The notes beneath the pieces are model-generated. The model made no database searches. It was not told the DNA's origin and saw only the letters and a list, made by a program, of their open reading frames with translations. Position numbers and translations under genes: made by a program. From an uncultured Collinsella sp. (GTDB lineage Bacteria > Actinomycetota > Coriobacteriia > Coriobacteriales > Coriobacteriaceae), in contig CAAFMM010000461.1 in NCBI GenBank assembly GCA_900764025.1, positions 1 through 7,841 on the forward strand: a DNA stretch of 7,841 bases, given 5' to 3'. Positions 1 to 7,521 of this stretch are shown in pieces. Positions within the stretch are counted from its first letter, which is position 1. Each line of letters starts with the position of its first letter.

Positions 1-17
1 ATCGGGGGTGGGCGCCT

Positions 18-3000
18 ATGTCATCGCTTAAGACGACGCATCGCTGGGCGGTCGCTCAGCAAAACCCCGAGCTCGAAAAGGAGCTTTCGGCTGGCCTGGG
101 CATACCCGGGCTGGTGGCGCGCATTATGGTTGCGCACGGCATTACATCCATCGAGGAAGGCCAGCTGTTTTTGACGCCTTCGCTTGATCGCGACTGGGCC
201 GACCCACTCATTATCCCGGGCATGTCGGTCGTTGCCGACCGCGTTGAGCGCGCTATTCGCAACCACGAGCACATCGCGGTCTTTGGCGATTTTGACGTTG
301 ACGGTATTACGTCGACCTGTCTGTTGACCGAGGCACTGCGCACGTTTGGCGCCAACGTCACGCCGTTTATTCCGCATCGCTTTGACGAGGGCTACGGTCT
401 TTCGCGAGCGGCGCTCGACCGCGTTAACGAGCTCGCTCGCCCCCAGCTGATCGTGACCGTCGATAACGGCATTGCCGCCAAGGAAGAGGTCTCCTATCTG
501 GAGAGCCTGGGGATCGATTTGGTGGTCACGGATCATCACGAGCCGTCCGACCAGGTGCCGCAGGGCGTGCCTCTGACCGACCCCAAGCTCGAGGACGAGG
601 GTCCTTCGCGTGAGCTTGCCGGTGCCGGCGTGGCACTCAAGCTGGTGCAGGTTCTGGGCGAGCGTCTGGGCAAGCCGCCGTATTGGCGTTCGCTGATCGA
701 AGTTGCGGCGCTTGGTACCGTGTCCGACATGATGCCGCTGACGCCCGAGAACCGCGCGCTGGTCGCCGAGGGCATCCAGCAGATGCGCGTAACCGCTCGC
801 CCCGGCTATATCGCGCTTGCCGCGCTCGCCAAGGCGGACCTTTCGAGCATTACGGCGGATGGCCTGTCATTCTCGCTCATTCCCCGCTTGAACGCCGCCG
901 GCCGCATGGCCGATCCCAAGCTGGCGCTCGACCTGTTGCTTGCCCGCGACCCCATCGAAGCGAGCGCGCTTGCCGCCGAGCTCGAGGAGATCAACCGGCA
1001 GCGTCGCGAGATCGAGGCGGAGCTCACACGCGATGCCATGGCAAAGGTCGAGGAGACCTATGACGGCGGACGCGCGATCGTCGTGGGCGGCGAAGGCTGG
1101 CACGAGGGCGTCAAGGGCATCGTGGCAAGCCGTCTGACCAACCGCTACCACGTGCCGGCGCTGCTGTTCTCGATCGAGGACGGTATCGCGCGCGGCTCTG
1201 GTCGCTCGGTGGGCAAAGTTAACCTGTTTGACGCCATCGAGCGCTGTTCCGACCTGATGATTCGTCGCGGCGGACATGCCGGTGCGGTGGGTGTGACTAT
1301 CGAGGCATCCAAGCTCGACGAGTTCCGCCGTCGCCTTTCCGCCGTGTTGTCCGAGCTTCCCGCCGAGGACTTTGAGGACACCGACGAGGTTGCCGCCACG
1401 GTCGACCTTTCCGAATTGAATATCGAGACCATCGAGCAGATTTCCCGCCTTGAGCCGTTTGGCCAGGGTAATAAGGTGCCGCTGCTGGCTGCCGAGGGCG
1501 TGACGATGTGTGATCGCGCCGTGGTGGGTAAGACCGGCGAGCACATGCGCTTTGTGGCGACCGATGGCGCCGCGAGTGTGCCGGCCATTATGTTCCGCGT
1601 GCCGCAAATCGATAAGCTCATCAATTGCGATAGCGCTGTCGACTTGGTGTTCGAGGCCGTTGCCGAGCATTGGCAGGGTCGTGTGAAGCCCAAGCTCATG
1701 GTCAAGGATGTTCTGGTCCGCGATACCACGCTGCCCAGCGTCGACGATCCGGCATGCGAGCTTCGTCGTGGCGTGCAGCCGGCGGATTCCGGCCTGCGCT
1801 TGGAGTCGCGCAAGCGCGAGACGCTCGCCCAGCTTTCCTATACCGAGCTCACGCGCTCGCTTATCCATAGCTTTATCGGATCGAACCAGCCGCACCGCGC
1901 GCAGGTTGAGGCGCTCGACGCCTTGGCCGATCACCAGAGTGTCTTGGCGGTTATGGGAACGGGCCGCGGCAAGTCGCTCATCTTCCATGTGCATGCCGCG
2001 CGTGAGGCAGTGCTTCGCGGACGTGCGAGCATCTTTGTCTATCCGCTGCGTGCGCTTGTTGCCGACCAGGCCTATCACCTCTCGTCGACGATGGCATCGC
2101 TTGGCATTGGCGTTGGCGTGCTGACCGGCGAGACCGTGGAGGCCGCACGCGATGACGTGTTCGCCGGCCTAGCTTCGGGCCGCACCGGTATCGTGCTCAC
2201 GACGCCCGAGTTCCTATCTATCCACCGTGACCGCTTCGCGCGTTCGGGCCGCATCGGCTTTGTCGTTATCGATGAGGCGCATCATGCCGGTCTTGCCAAG
2301 GGCGGCGACCGCAGCGCCTATCTCGACATGCCCGATATCCTCAAAGCCCTGGGCGACCCGGTCGTTATGGCTGCGACGGCCACCGCGACGGCTCCGGTCG
2401 TGGCCGAGCTTGCCCGCATGCTGCCGATCACTCGCACGGTGGTCGACGAGACGGTGCGCGAGAACCTGCAGCTCGAGGACGACCGTGATCTTGCAAGTCG
2501 CGAGAACCGTTTGGTGTCGATTGTGGCGACGGGGGAAAAGACCGTCATCTACGTCAATTCGCGCGACCAGTCCGTGGCGCTCGCCAAGACGTTGCGCAAG
2601 CGTGTGCCCGATTGCGCAACCCATATCGCGTTCTATAACGCGGGGCTTGCGCGTTCCGATCGCCGTCGCGTGGAGGAAGCTTTCCGAGACGGCAGCCTCA
2701 GCTGCATCGTCTCGACATCTGCCTTTGGCGAGGGCGTCAACCTGCCCGATATCCGCCATGTCGTGCTCTATCACATGCCGTTTGGCGGCATTGAGTTTAA
2801 CCAGATGAGCGGCCGCGCCGGTCGCGATGGCCAGCCCGCCGTGATCCATCTGCTCTATTCGTCGCGCGACGCCCGCATTAACGAGCGCCTGCTCGACTGC
2901 TATGCGCCCGAGCGCGACGAGCTCGTCACGCTCTATCGCGCACTGCAGACCATGTGGCGCTCCAACCGCGGCAAAACCGGGGACGATTCCTTTAGCGCGA

Positions 3001-3305
3001 GCGATATCGACATCGCGCAGATGTGCCTTGCCATCGATGCTCGCACGCCGGTCGACGAGCGTTCGGTGGAAAGCGGCCTGGGAATCTTCGAAGAGCTTGG
3101 TTTTTGTCGCGTTTCGGGGTTTGACGACACCCGTCGCATCGCGATGGCCGAAAACCCCGGCCGCGTGCAATTGAGTAGGTCAATTCGCTATTTGGAGGGC
3201 TTGCGCTCGCGCATGGAGTTTTCGGCTTTCCGGAGCTGGGCGCTCGATTCGTGCGCTTCTGATATGCTAGCCAAAGTTAACCGCCCGATCGTACCGCGGG
3301 CCTAG
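18..3305 (+). CDS. recJ: RecJ single-strand DNA exonuclease fused to a C-terminal SF2 (RecQ-like) helicase
   Basis: RecJ degrades single-stranded DNA 5'-3' in recombination and repair, normally working with a separate helicase. Here both are in one 1095-residue chain. Residues 1 to about 568 form a complete RecJ. DHH phosphoesterase motifs are DFDVDG (91-96), VDNG (148-151), TDHH (171-174) and GTVSD with Asp237. The DHHA1 half has GWHEGVKGIVASR (360-372) and GGHAG (418-422), followed by an OB-fold-like stretch (about 459-568). After a charged linker (about 570-605) comes a helicase: Walker A GTGRGKS (647-653), DEAH box (752-755), TAT motif III (787-789), motif V around GEGVNLP (904-910) and motif VI SGRAGRDG (931-938), with likely arginine fingers 933 and 936. 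A usual RecJ is about 560-580 residues, so the tail roughly doubles it. The compact RecQ zinc-cysteine cluster and aromatic loop are not evident, so RecQ kinship is loose. The start fits the RecJ N-terminus (RWAV), although the frame is open upstream to the window edge. rel follows after 15 bp. Confidence 0.93.
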   Translation: MSSLKTTHRWAVAQQNPELEKELSAGLGIPGLVARIMVAHGITSIEEGQLFLTPSLDRDWADPLIIPGMSVVADRVERAIRNHEHIAVFGDFDVDGITSTCLLTEALRTFGANVTPFIPHRFDEGYGLSRAALDRVNELARPQLIVTVDNGIAAKEEVSYLESLGIDLVVTDHHEPSDQVPQGVPLTDPKLEDEGPSRELAGAGVALKLVQVLGERLGKPPYWRSLIEVAALGTVSDMMPLTPENRALVAEGIQQMRVTARPGYIALAALAKADLSSITADGLSFSLIPRLNAAGRMADPKLALDLLLARDPIEASALAAELEEINRQRREIEAELTRDAMAKVEETYDGGRAIVVGGEGWHEGVKGIVASRLTNRYHVPALLFSIEDGIARGSGRSVGKVNLFDAIERCSDLMIRRGGHAGAVGVTIEASKLDEFRRRLSAVLSELPAEDFEDTDEVAATVDLSELNIETIEQISRLEPFGQGNKVPLLAAEGVTMCDRAVVGKTGEHMRFVATDGAASVPAIMFRVPQIDKLINCDSAVDLVFEAVAEHWQGRVKPKLMVKDVLVRDTTLPSVDDPACELRRGVQPADSGLRLESRKRETLAQLSYTELTRSLIHSFIGSNQPHRAQVEALDALADHQSVLAVMGTGRGKSLIFHVHAAREAVLRGRASIFVYPLRALVADQAYHLSSTMASLGIGVGVLTGETVEAARDDVFAGLASGRTGIVLTTPEFLSIHRDRFARSGRIGFVVIDEAHHAGLAKGGDRSAYLDMPDILKALGDPVVMAATATATAPVVAELARMLPITRTVVDETVRENLQLEDDRDLASRENRLVSIVATGEKTVIYVNSRDQSVALAKTLRKRVPDCATHIAFYNAGLARSDRRRVEEAFRDGSLSCIVSTSAFGEGVNLPDIRHVVLYHMPFGGIEFNQMSGRAGRDGQPAVIHLLYSSRDARINERLLDCYAPERDELVTLYRALQTMWRSNRGKTGDDSFSASDIDIAQMCLAIDARTPVDERSVESGLGIFEELGFCRVSGFDDTRRIAMAENPGRVQLSRSIRYLEGLRSRMEFSAFRSWALDSCASDMLAKVNRPIVPRA

Positions 3306-3320
3306 GGGAAGGGGACCTCG

Positions 3321-5681
3321 ATGGATGCCGCAGCCCGTACCGCCCATGATTCCACCCTCCAGCCGTTTTCGGAGATGGAGCACTATAAGCATGCCGATGA
3401 GCTGCCGCCCGAGATTATGGCGGACAGCTACGACAAGCTGGAGCGCCTGTGCCTCAAATATATGAATGAGGACGACTTTTCTAAGGTGGAGCAAGCCTAC
3501 TGCTTTGCCGCCGAGAAGCACTGCAACCAAAAGCGCCGCTCGGGCGAGATGTACATTAACCATCCCGTCGAGGTTGCCATCATTTTGGCCGATCTCAAGA
3601 TGGACTGCGATGTGGTGTGCGCCGCGCTGCTGCACGATACCGTCGAGGATACCGAGACCTCGCTCGCCGATGTTTCCGGCCTGTTTGGCGATACGGTGGC
3701 CGAGCTCGTCGATGGCGTGACCAAGCTCACCAACATCGAAGTCGACAGCATGGACGAGAAGCAGGCGCTCACGCTGCGCAAGATGTTCCTTGCCATGTCC
3801 AAGGACATTCGCGTCATCATCGTTAAACTTGCCGACCGTCTGCACAACATGCGAACGCTGGCAGCCCTGCGCGAGGATCGTCGCCTGTTTAAGGCTCGCG
3901 AGACCATGGACGTGTATGCGCCCCTGGCCGACCGTCTGGGCATGAGCTCCATTAAATGGGAGCTCGAGGACCTGTCCTTCTTCTACCTTGAACCCGACGC
4001 CTACCAGCGCATCGCGCGCATGGTGGCGGAGTCGCGCGAGGTCCGTGAGCGCTATCTGGCCGAGACCATCAAGACACTCACCGACGAACTCAACCGCATT
4101 GGCCTGGAGGACTTCCAGATTAACGGCCGTTCCAAGCACTATTGGTCCATCTACCAAAAGATGAAGCGCAAGGGCAAGGAATTCTCCGAGATCTACGACC
4201 TGGTGGCACTGCGTGTCATCACGCATTCGGTGCGCGATTGCTACTCCACGCTCGGTGCGGTGCATACGCTGTGGCACCCCATGCCCGGTCGCTTTAAAGA
4301 CTATATCGCCATGCCCAAGGTCAATAACTACCAGTCGCTCCACACGACGGTCATCGGCCCCACGGCTCGTCCGCTCGAGATTCAGATTCGAACCTACGAG
4401 ATGCATGAGCAGGCCGAGTACGGCATTGCCGCCCACTGGCTATACAAGAAGTCGGGCGGATCGTCTGCTTCCAAGACCAATGACGCTCAACGTTTGGACG
4501 ACCAGATCAACTGGCTCAAGCATTCGCTCGATTGGGCGGCTTCCGACGAGATCACCGATGCCAAGGAATACCTGCACTCGCTGAAGGTCGATCTGTTCGA
4601 TCAGGAGATCTTTGTCTTCACGCCCAAAGGCGAGGTCATGGCGCTTCGTGCCGGATCCACGCCGCTCGACTTTGCCTATGCCGTTCACACCGAGGTGGGA
4701 AACCATTGCGTCGGCGCCAAAATCAACGGTGCGGTGGCTCCGCTCACGCACGAGATTAAGACGGGTGACCGTGTCGAGATCCTGACCAACAAGAGTTCCA
4801 AGCCGTCGCGTGATTGGCTCAAGATCGTTAAGACACCTTCCGCCAAGTCAAAGATCCGCCGCTATTTTGCCGCTGCGACCAAGGACGACGACGCTGCTGC
4901 TGGTCGCGATATGCTGGCCAAGGACCTGCGTAAGCGTGGCTATGGCATTTCTACGCCGCGTTCGACGCGTGCGCTCAACGCCGTGGCGGAGCAGTTTAAC
5001 TTCAAGCAGCTCGAGGACCTGTTTGCCGCCGTCGGCGCCGGCAAGGTTGCCCCGCGCGCTGTGGGCAATAAGGTCGAGCAAATCTTGGACCCCAAGCCCG
5101 AGGAACAGCTCACCAAGGCCGAGGCTATCGCCGAGGTCGTGAAGCAGCCCGCTCGCGGCTCCAACCGCAAGCCGCAAAAGCGCGGCAAGAGCGCCAGTAA
5201 CGGCATTATCGTCAAGGGCGAGAGCAACAGCGGCCTGCTGGTCCGTCTGGCTCATTGCTGCAACCCCGTGACGGGCGACGACATCGTCGGCTTCATCACG
5301 CGCGGTCGTGGCGTTTCGGTGCATCGCGCCAACTGCCCTAACGTCAAGGGTCTTATGGAACATCCCGAGCGCATGATCGATGTGGAGTGGGACGGCGCTG
5401 CCGACACCCTCTTCCAGGTCGAGATCGTGGTCGAGTGCCTGGACCGCATGGGTCTGCTCAAGGACGTCACCATTGCCATTGGCGATGCGGGCGGCAATAT
5501 CCTTTCTGCCGCCACGTCGACCAACCGCGAGGGTATTGCGACCTTGCGCTTTATGGTCGAAATTTCGGATGCGAGCGGCCTGGATCCGCTGCTGGCTTCC
5601 ATCAGCAGTGTCGATTCGGTCTACGACGCTCGCCGTCTTATGCCCGGCGAGGGCGGAGCGCAACTCAAGCGCCGTGTGTAG
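3321..5681 (+). CDS. rel: Bifunctional (p)ppGpp synthetase/hydrolase (Rel/SpoT long RSH)
   Basis: Makes the stringent-response alarmone (p)ppGpp from ATP and GTP/GDP on starved ribosomes and also degrades it. At 786 residues it has the full long-RSH layout. The HD hydrolase (about 55-200) keeps Arg72, His81, His105-Asp106, Glu109, Asp172 and Asn176, matching the catalytic set of Streptococcus Rel. The synthetase (about 240-375) keeps Arg270, Lys272, Lys280, Asp293, Tyr337 and Glu353. Its catalytic loop reads RFKD (324-327), the RXKD form of bifunctional enzymes rather than the EXDD of hydrolase-dead RelA. Then come TGS (about 424-489), a helical region, a basic linker (about 590-628), the conserved-cysteine/zinc-finger domain (Cys646, Cys647, His669, Cys672) and an ACT domain (about 695-775). 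The start is supported by AAGGGG at 3309-3314, 6 nt upstream; Met19 is an alternative. It lies 15 bp after recJ, so co-transcription is likely; no convincing separate promoter was seen. Nothing looks degraded. Confidence 0.96.
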   Translation: MDAAARTAHDSTLQPFSEMEHYKHADELPPEIMADSYDKLERLCLKYMNEDDFSKVEQAYCFAAEKHCNQKRRSGEMYINHPVEVAIILADLKMDCDVVCAALLHDTVEDTETSLADVSGLFGDTVAELVDGVTKLTNIEVDSMDEKQALTLRKMFLAMSKDIRVIIVKLADRLHNMRTLAALREDRRLFKARETMDVYAPLADRLGMSSIKWELEDLSFFYLEPDAYQRIARMVAESREVRERYLAETIKTLTDELNRIGLEDFQINGRSKHYWSIYQKMKRKGKEFSEIYDLVALRVITHSVRDCYSTLGAVHTLWHPMPGRFKDYIAMPKVNNYQSLHTTVIGPTARPLEIQIRTYEMHEQAEYGIAAHWLYKKSGGSSASKTNDAQRLDDQINWLKHSLDWAASDEITDAKEYLHSLKVDLFDQEIFVFTPKGEVMALRAGSTPLDFAYAVHTEVGNHCVGAKINGAVAPLTHEIKTGDRVEILTNKSSKPSRDWLKIVKTPSAKSKIRRYFAAATKDDDAAAGRDMLAKDLRKRGYGISTPRSTRALNAVAEQFNFKQLEDLFAAVGAGKVAPRAVGNKVEQILDPKPEEQLTKAEAIAEVVKQPARGSNRKPQKRGKSASNGIIVKGESNSGLLVRLAHCCNPVTGDDIVGFITRGRGVSVHRANCPNVKGLMEHPERMIDVEWDGAADTLFQVEIVVECLDRMGLLKDVTIAIGDAGGNILSAATSTNREGIATLRFMVEISDASGLDPLLASISSVDSVYDARRLMPGEGGAQLKRRV

Positions 5682-5716
5682 GTGCGAGAGCCTCTCAGCA
5701 TCATAGATATTGGTTA

Positions 5717-5753
5717 CGTTCGAGGCATCGTTTGGTGCCTCGAGCGTATTTTA
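5717..5753 (+). terminator. Hairpin plus short T-rich tail after rel; possible terminator or attenuator
   Basis: An 11-bp stem (CGTTCGAGGCA at 5717-5727 with TGCCTCGAGCG at 5736-5746, one G-T wobble) closes an 8-nt loop and is followed by TATTTTA (5747-5753). It lies 35 bp after the rel stop codon. The shape fits a Rho-independent terminator. However, the tail runs straight into the Shine-Dalgarno of the next gene, leaving no room for a promoter between them, so partial read-through (attenuation) is also plausible. Confidence 0.65.
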
Positions 5754-5754
5754 G

Positions 5755-5761
5755 AAGGAGG
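5755..5761 (+). promoter_or_regulatory. Shine-Dalgarno that sets the MBL-hydrolase start
   Basis: AAGGAGG at 5755-5761 is near-perfect anti-16S complementarity. The first in-frame ATG (5764) is only 2 nt away, too close for normal initiation. The ATG at 5770 is 8 nt away, so it is chosen as the start. A further in-frame ATG lies at 5779. Confidence 0.8.
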
Positions 5762-5769
5762 GTATGCGC

Positions 5770-6453
5770 ATGGACGATATGACTTTGGACCTGACACCCC
5801 GAGGCACGGCTTCGATTGAGGCGCTCGTCAACGGCCCGATTCAGACCAACAGCTACGCCGTGATTTCGAATGACGAGTGCTTAATCGTCGATCCGGCGTG
5901 GGAGGGCGAGCGTCTTGTGGAGCATATCCGCACCGCGCATCCCGAGGTGCGTGTACTCGGCTCTGTCTGCACGCACGGTCATGCCGACCATGTTGGCGGG
6001 GTTGCCGGGGTTCGGGCTGTCGTTGGCGACGGCGCACTATATGAGTTGTGCGCTAAGGATGTGACGGTACCTCGCGCAAATATCGAGGAGCAGCGCGCCA
6101 TGTGGGGTATCGAGACGCCCGATCCGGGTGAGCCGACGCGTTTGCTTGCCGAGGGCGATACAATCGAGGTGGGCGACGTCTGCCTGCAGGTGATCGAGAC
6201 GCCGGGGCATACGCCGGGCGGCATCGTCCTGTTCGCCGCGACCGAGCAGGGGAACATCGCCTTTGTGGGCGACACGCTTTTCCCGGGCAGCCACGGTCGT
6301 ACCGATCTTTCCGGCGGTGACGAGGCGGCGATTATGCGCTCGCTCTCCAAACTTGCCAAGATGCTTCCGCCCGATACCGTTTGCTTGACGGGCCATGGCG
6401 ATTCGACCACGATGGCGCGCGAACTTATGCAGAACCCGTTTATGCAGATGTAG
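5770..6453 (+). CDS. Metallo-beta-lactamase-fold hydrolase (YcbL / glyoxalase-II-like)
   Basis: A 227-residue, probably cytoplasmic metal-dependent hydrolase; no signal peptide or membrane segment is visible. Numbering is from the ATG at 5770. The dinuclear-metal signature is THGHADH (68-74), giving His69, His71, Asp73 and His74. His147 lies in TPGHTPGG, Asp168 in VGDTLF and His209 in LTGHGDS. The GRTDL motif at 176-180 is typical of the short YcbL/glyoxalase-II-like family, which lacks the long C-terminal substrate domain of classical glyoxalase II. The family hydrolyses thioesters such as S-lactoylglutathione in some members, but the substrate here cannot be read from sequence. MBL proteins of this type often lie just after relA-dtd in Firmicutes, so the position is conserved even though dtd is missing. 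Expression may depend on read-through of the hairpin at 5717-5753. The fold is sure; the substrate is open. Confidence 0.93.
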   Translation: MDDMTLDLTPRGTASIEALVNGPIQTNSYAVISNDECLIVDPAWEGERLVEHIRTAHPEVRVLGSVCTHGHADHVGGVAGVRAVVGDGALYELCAKDVTVPRANIEEQRAMWGIETPDPGEPTRLLAEGDTIEVGDVCLQVIETPGHTPGGIVLFAATEQGNIAFVGDTLFPGSHGRTDLSGGDEAAIMRSLSKLAKMLPPDTVCLTGHGDSTTMARELMQNPFMQM

Positions 6454-6579
6454 GCTCGAAGCCGTCTTTCGAACCACGAAGACCGCTCAATCGTCAAGCT
6501 ATTTTCCCCAGTGGGTCGATTCTGTGGGGCAAACGGTCAAAATTTGTCCAATCGGATGGTATTCGTGAACAAACGAACG

Positions 6580-6607
6580 TTTATGCTCGGGTATGTCGTG
6601 GTAAAAT
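6580..6607 (+). promoter_or_regulatory. Extended -10 promoter for the aldolase gene
   Basis: TAAAAT at 6602-6607 differs from the TATAAT consensus at one base. It is preceded by TG one base upstream (6599-6600), which makes an extended -10 element. A weak -35 (TTTATG, 6580-6585) sits 16 bp upstream. Transcription should begin around 6613-6616, giving a leader of about 35 nt. This is a pattern-based call with no experimental support. Confidence 0.62.
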
Positions 6608-6633
6608 CTCAGGCGTTATCGGAGCAACCTTAC

Positions 6634-6640
6634 AGGAGGT
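6634..6640 (+). promoter_or_regulatory. Strong Shine-Dalgarno that sets the aldolase start
   Basis: AGGAGGT lies 7 nt before the ATG at 6648. The same frame is open back to an ATG at 6381 inside the preceding gene. The ribosome site, the promoter at 6580-6607 and the family's N-terminus all place the true start at 6648, so the 89-codon upstream extension is rejected. Confidence 0.88.
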
Positions 6641-6647
6641 TTCTTTT

Positions 6648-7514
6648 ATGCTCGTCAACGCAGCAGACATGCTCAAGAAGGCCGAGGCCGGCAAGTACGG
6701 TCTCGGTGCCTTCAACACCAACAACCTCGAGTGGACCCTGGCTATTCTCCAGGCCGCCGAGGAGGCCAAGTCTCCGCTGATCCTTCAGTGCACCGCTGGT
6801 GCCGCTAAGTGGATGGGCGGTTTCAAGGTCTGCGCCGACATGGTCAAGGCTGCCGTCGAGGCCACGGGCGTTACCGTTCCCGTCGCCCTTCACCTCGATC
6901 ACGGTTCTTACGAGGACTGCTTCAAGTGCATCGAGGCCGGCTTTACGTCCATCATGTATGACGGCTCTCACGAGGAGACCTTCCAGCTTAACCTCGACCG
7001 CACCAAGGAGCTCGTTGAGCTTGCCCACTCCAAGGGCATGTCCATCGAGGCCGAGGTCGGCGGCATCGGCGGCACCGAGGACGGCGTGACCTCCAGCGGC
7101 GAGCTCGCTGATCCTGCTGAGTGCAAGCAGATTGCTGACCTGGGCGTCGACTTCCTCGCCTGCGGTATCGGCAACATCCACGGCGTGTACCCTGCCGACT
7201 GGGCTGGCCTTTCCTTCGAGCGCCTGGGCGAGATCAAGGCTCAGACCGGCGACCTGCCCCTCGTCCTGCACGGTGGCACCGGCATCCCCGAGGATCAGAT
7301 CAAGAAGGCCATCTCCCTGGGTATCTCCAAGATCAACGTCAACACCGATCTGCAGCTCGTCTTTGCCAAGGGCGTTCGCGAGTACATCGAGGCTGGCAAG
7401 GATCAGCAGGGCAAGGGCTTTGACCCCCGCAAGCTCCTCAAGCCTGGTCGCGACAACATCGTTGCCCGCACCAAGGAGCTCATGGAGGAGTTTGGCTCCG
7501 TCAACAAGGCGTAA
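6648..7514 (+). CDS. fba: Class II fructose-1,6-bisphosphate aldolase
   Basis: Cleaves fructose-1,6-bisphosphate into dihydroxyacetone phosphate and glyceraldehyde-3-phosphate, and runs the reverse reaction, in glycolysis/gluconeogenesis in the cytoplasm; zinc-dependent. It has 288 residues, close to the Bacillus-type short class II aldolases. The barrel starts with GAFNTNN (20-26). LHLDHGS (81-87) supplies catalytic Asp84 and zinc ligand His85. YDGSHE (104-109) and EAEVGGIGG (134-142) follow. The other zinc ligands are His178 in GNIHG and His208 in LHGGTG. NVNTD (230-234) binds phosphate/substrate. Codon use is strongly skewed to preferred C/G-ending codons (GCC, GAG, AAG, CTC), more than in its neighbours, which fits high expression. 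It has its own promoter and a strong Shine-Dalgarno, so it is probably monocistronic. Tagatose-1,6-bisphosphate aldolases share the fold and motifs; with no tagatose genes nearby, the glycolytic role is preferred. Confidence 0.94.
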   Translation: MLVNAADMLKKAEAGKYGLGAFNTNNLEWTLAILQAAEEAKSPLILQCTAGAAKWMGGFKVCADMVKAAVEATGVTVPVALHLDHGSYEDCFKCIEAGFTSIMYDGSHEETFQLNLDRTKELVELAHSKGMSIEAEVGGIGGTEDGVTSSGELADPAECKQIADLGVDFLACGIGNIHGVYPADWAGLSFERLGEIKAQTGDLPLVLHGGTGIPEDQIKKAISLGISKINVNTDLQLVFAKGVREYIEAGKDQQGKGFDPRKLLKPGRDNIVARTKELMEEFGSVNKA

Positions 7515-7521
7515 GCGTCGC

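Noticed and set aside
867..2078. Long antisense open frame (403 codons) opposite recJ
   Set aside because: It mirrors the codon structure of recJ in a high-GC sequence; its protein shows no recognisable motif, while the + strand carries all RecJ motifs.
2214..3170. Antisense open frame (318 codons) opposite the helicase half
   Set aside because: Lies opposite the conserved helicase motifs II-VI and has no family signature.
3263..3268. TATGCT as a -10 box for an internal rel promoter
   Set aside because: Only four of six consensus bases and no -35-like sequence 16-18 bp upstream.
3267..4436. Long antisense open frame (389 codons) opposite rel
   Set aside because: Same shadow effect; it spans the recJ-rel junction and lies opposite conserved Rel catalytic residues.
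5387..5782. 131-codon + strand frame bridging the end of rel and the MBL start
   Set aside because: Out-of-frame shadow of the ACT domain region; arginine/glycine-rich with no ribosome site.
6464..6538. Short inverted repeats after the MBL gene (GTCTT/AAGAC, CCCCA/TGGGG 6506-6529, GACCG/CGGTC)
   Set aside because: Stems are only about 5 bp, with bulges or long loops, and no T-tract follows; not enough to call a terminator or operator.
6381..6647. An 89-codon N-terminal extension of the aldolase
   Set aside because: It overlaps the MBL gene and the aldolase promoter and Shine-Dalgarno; the family starts at the ATG at 6648.
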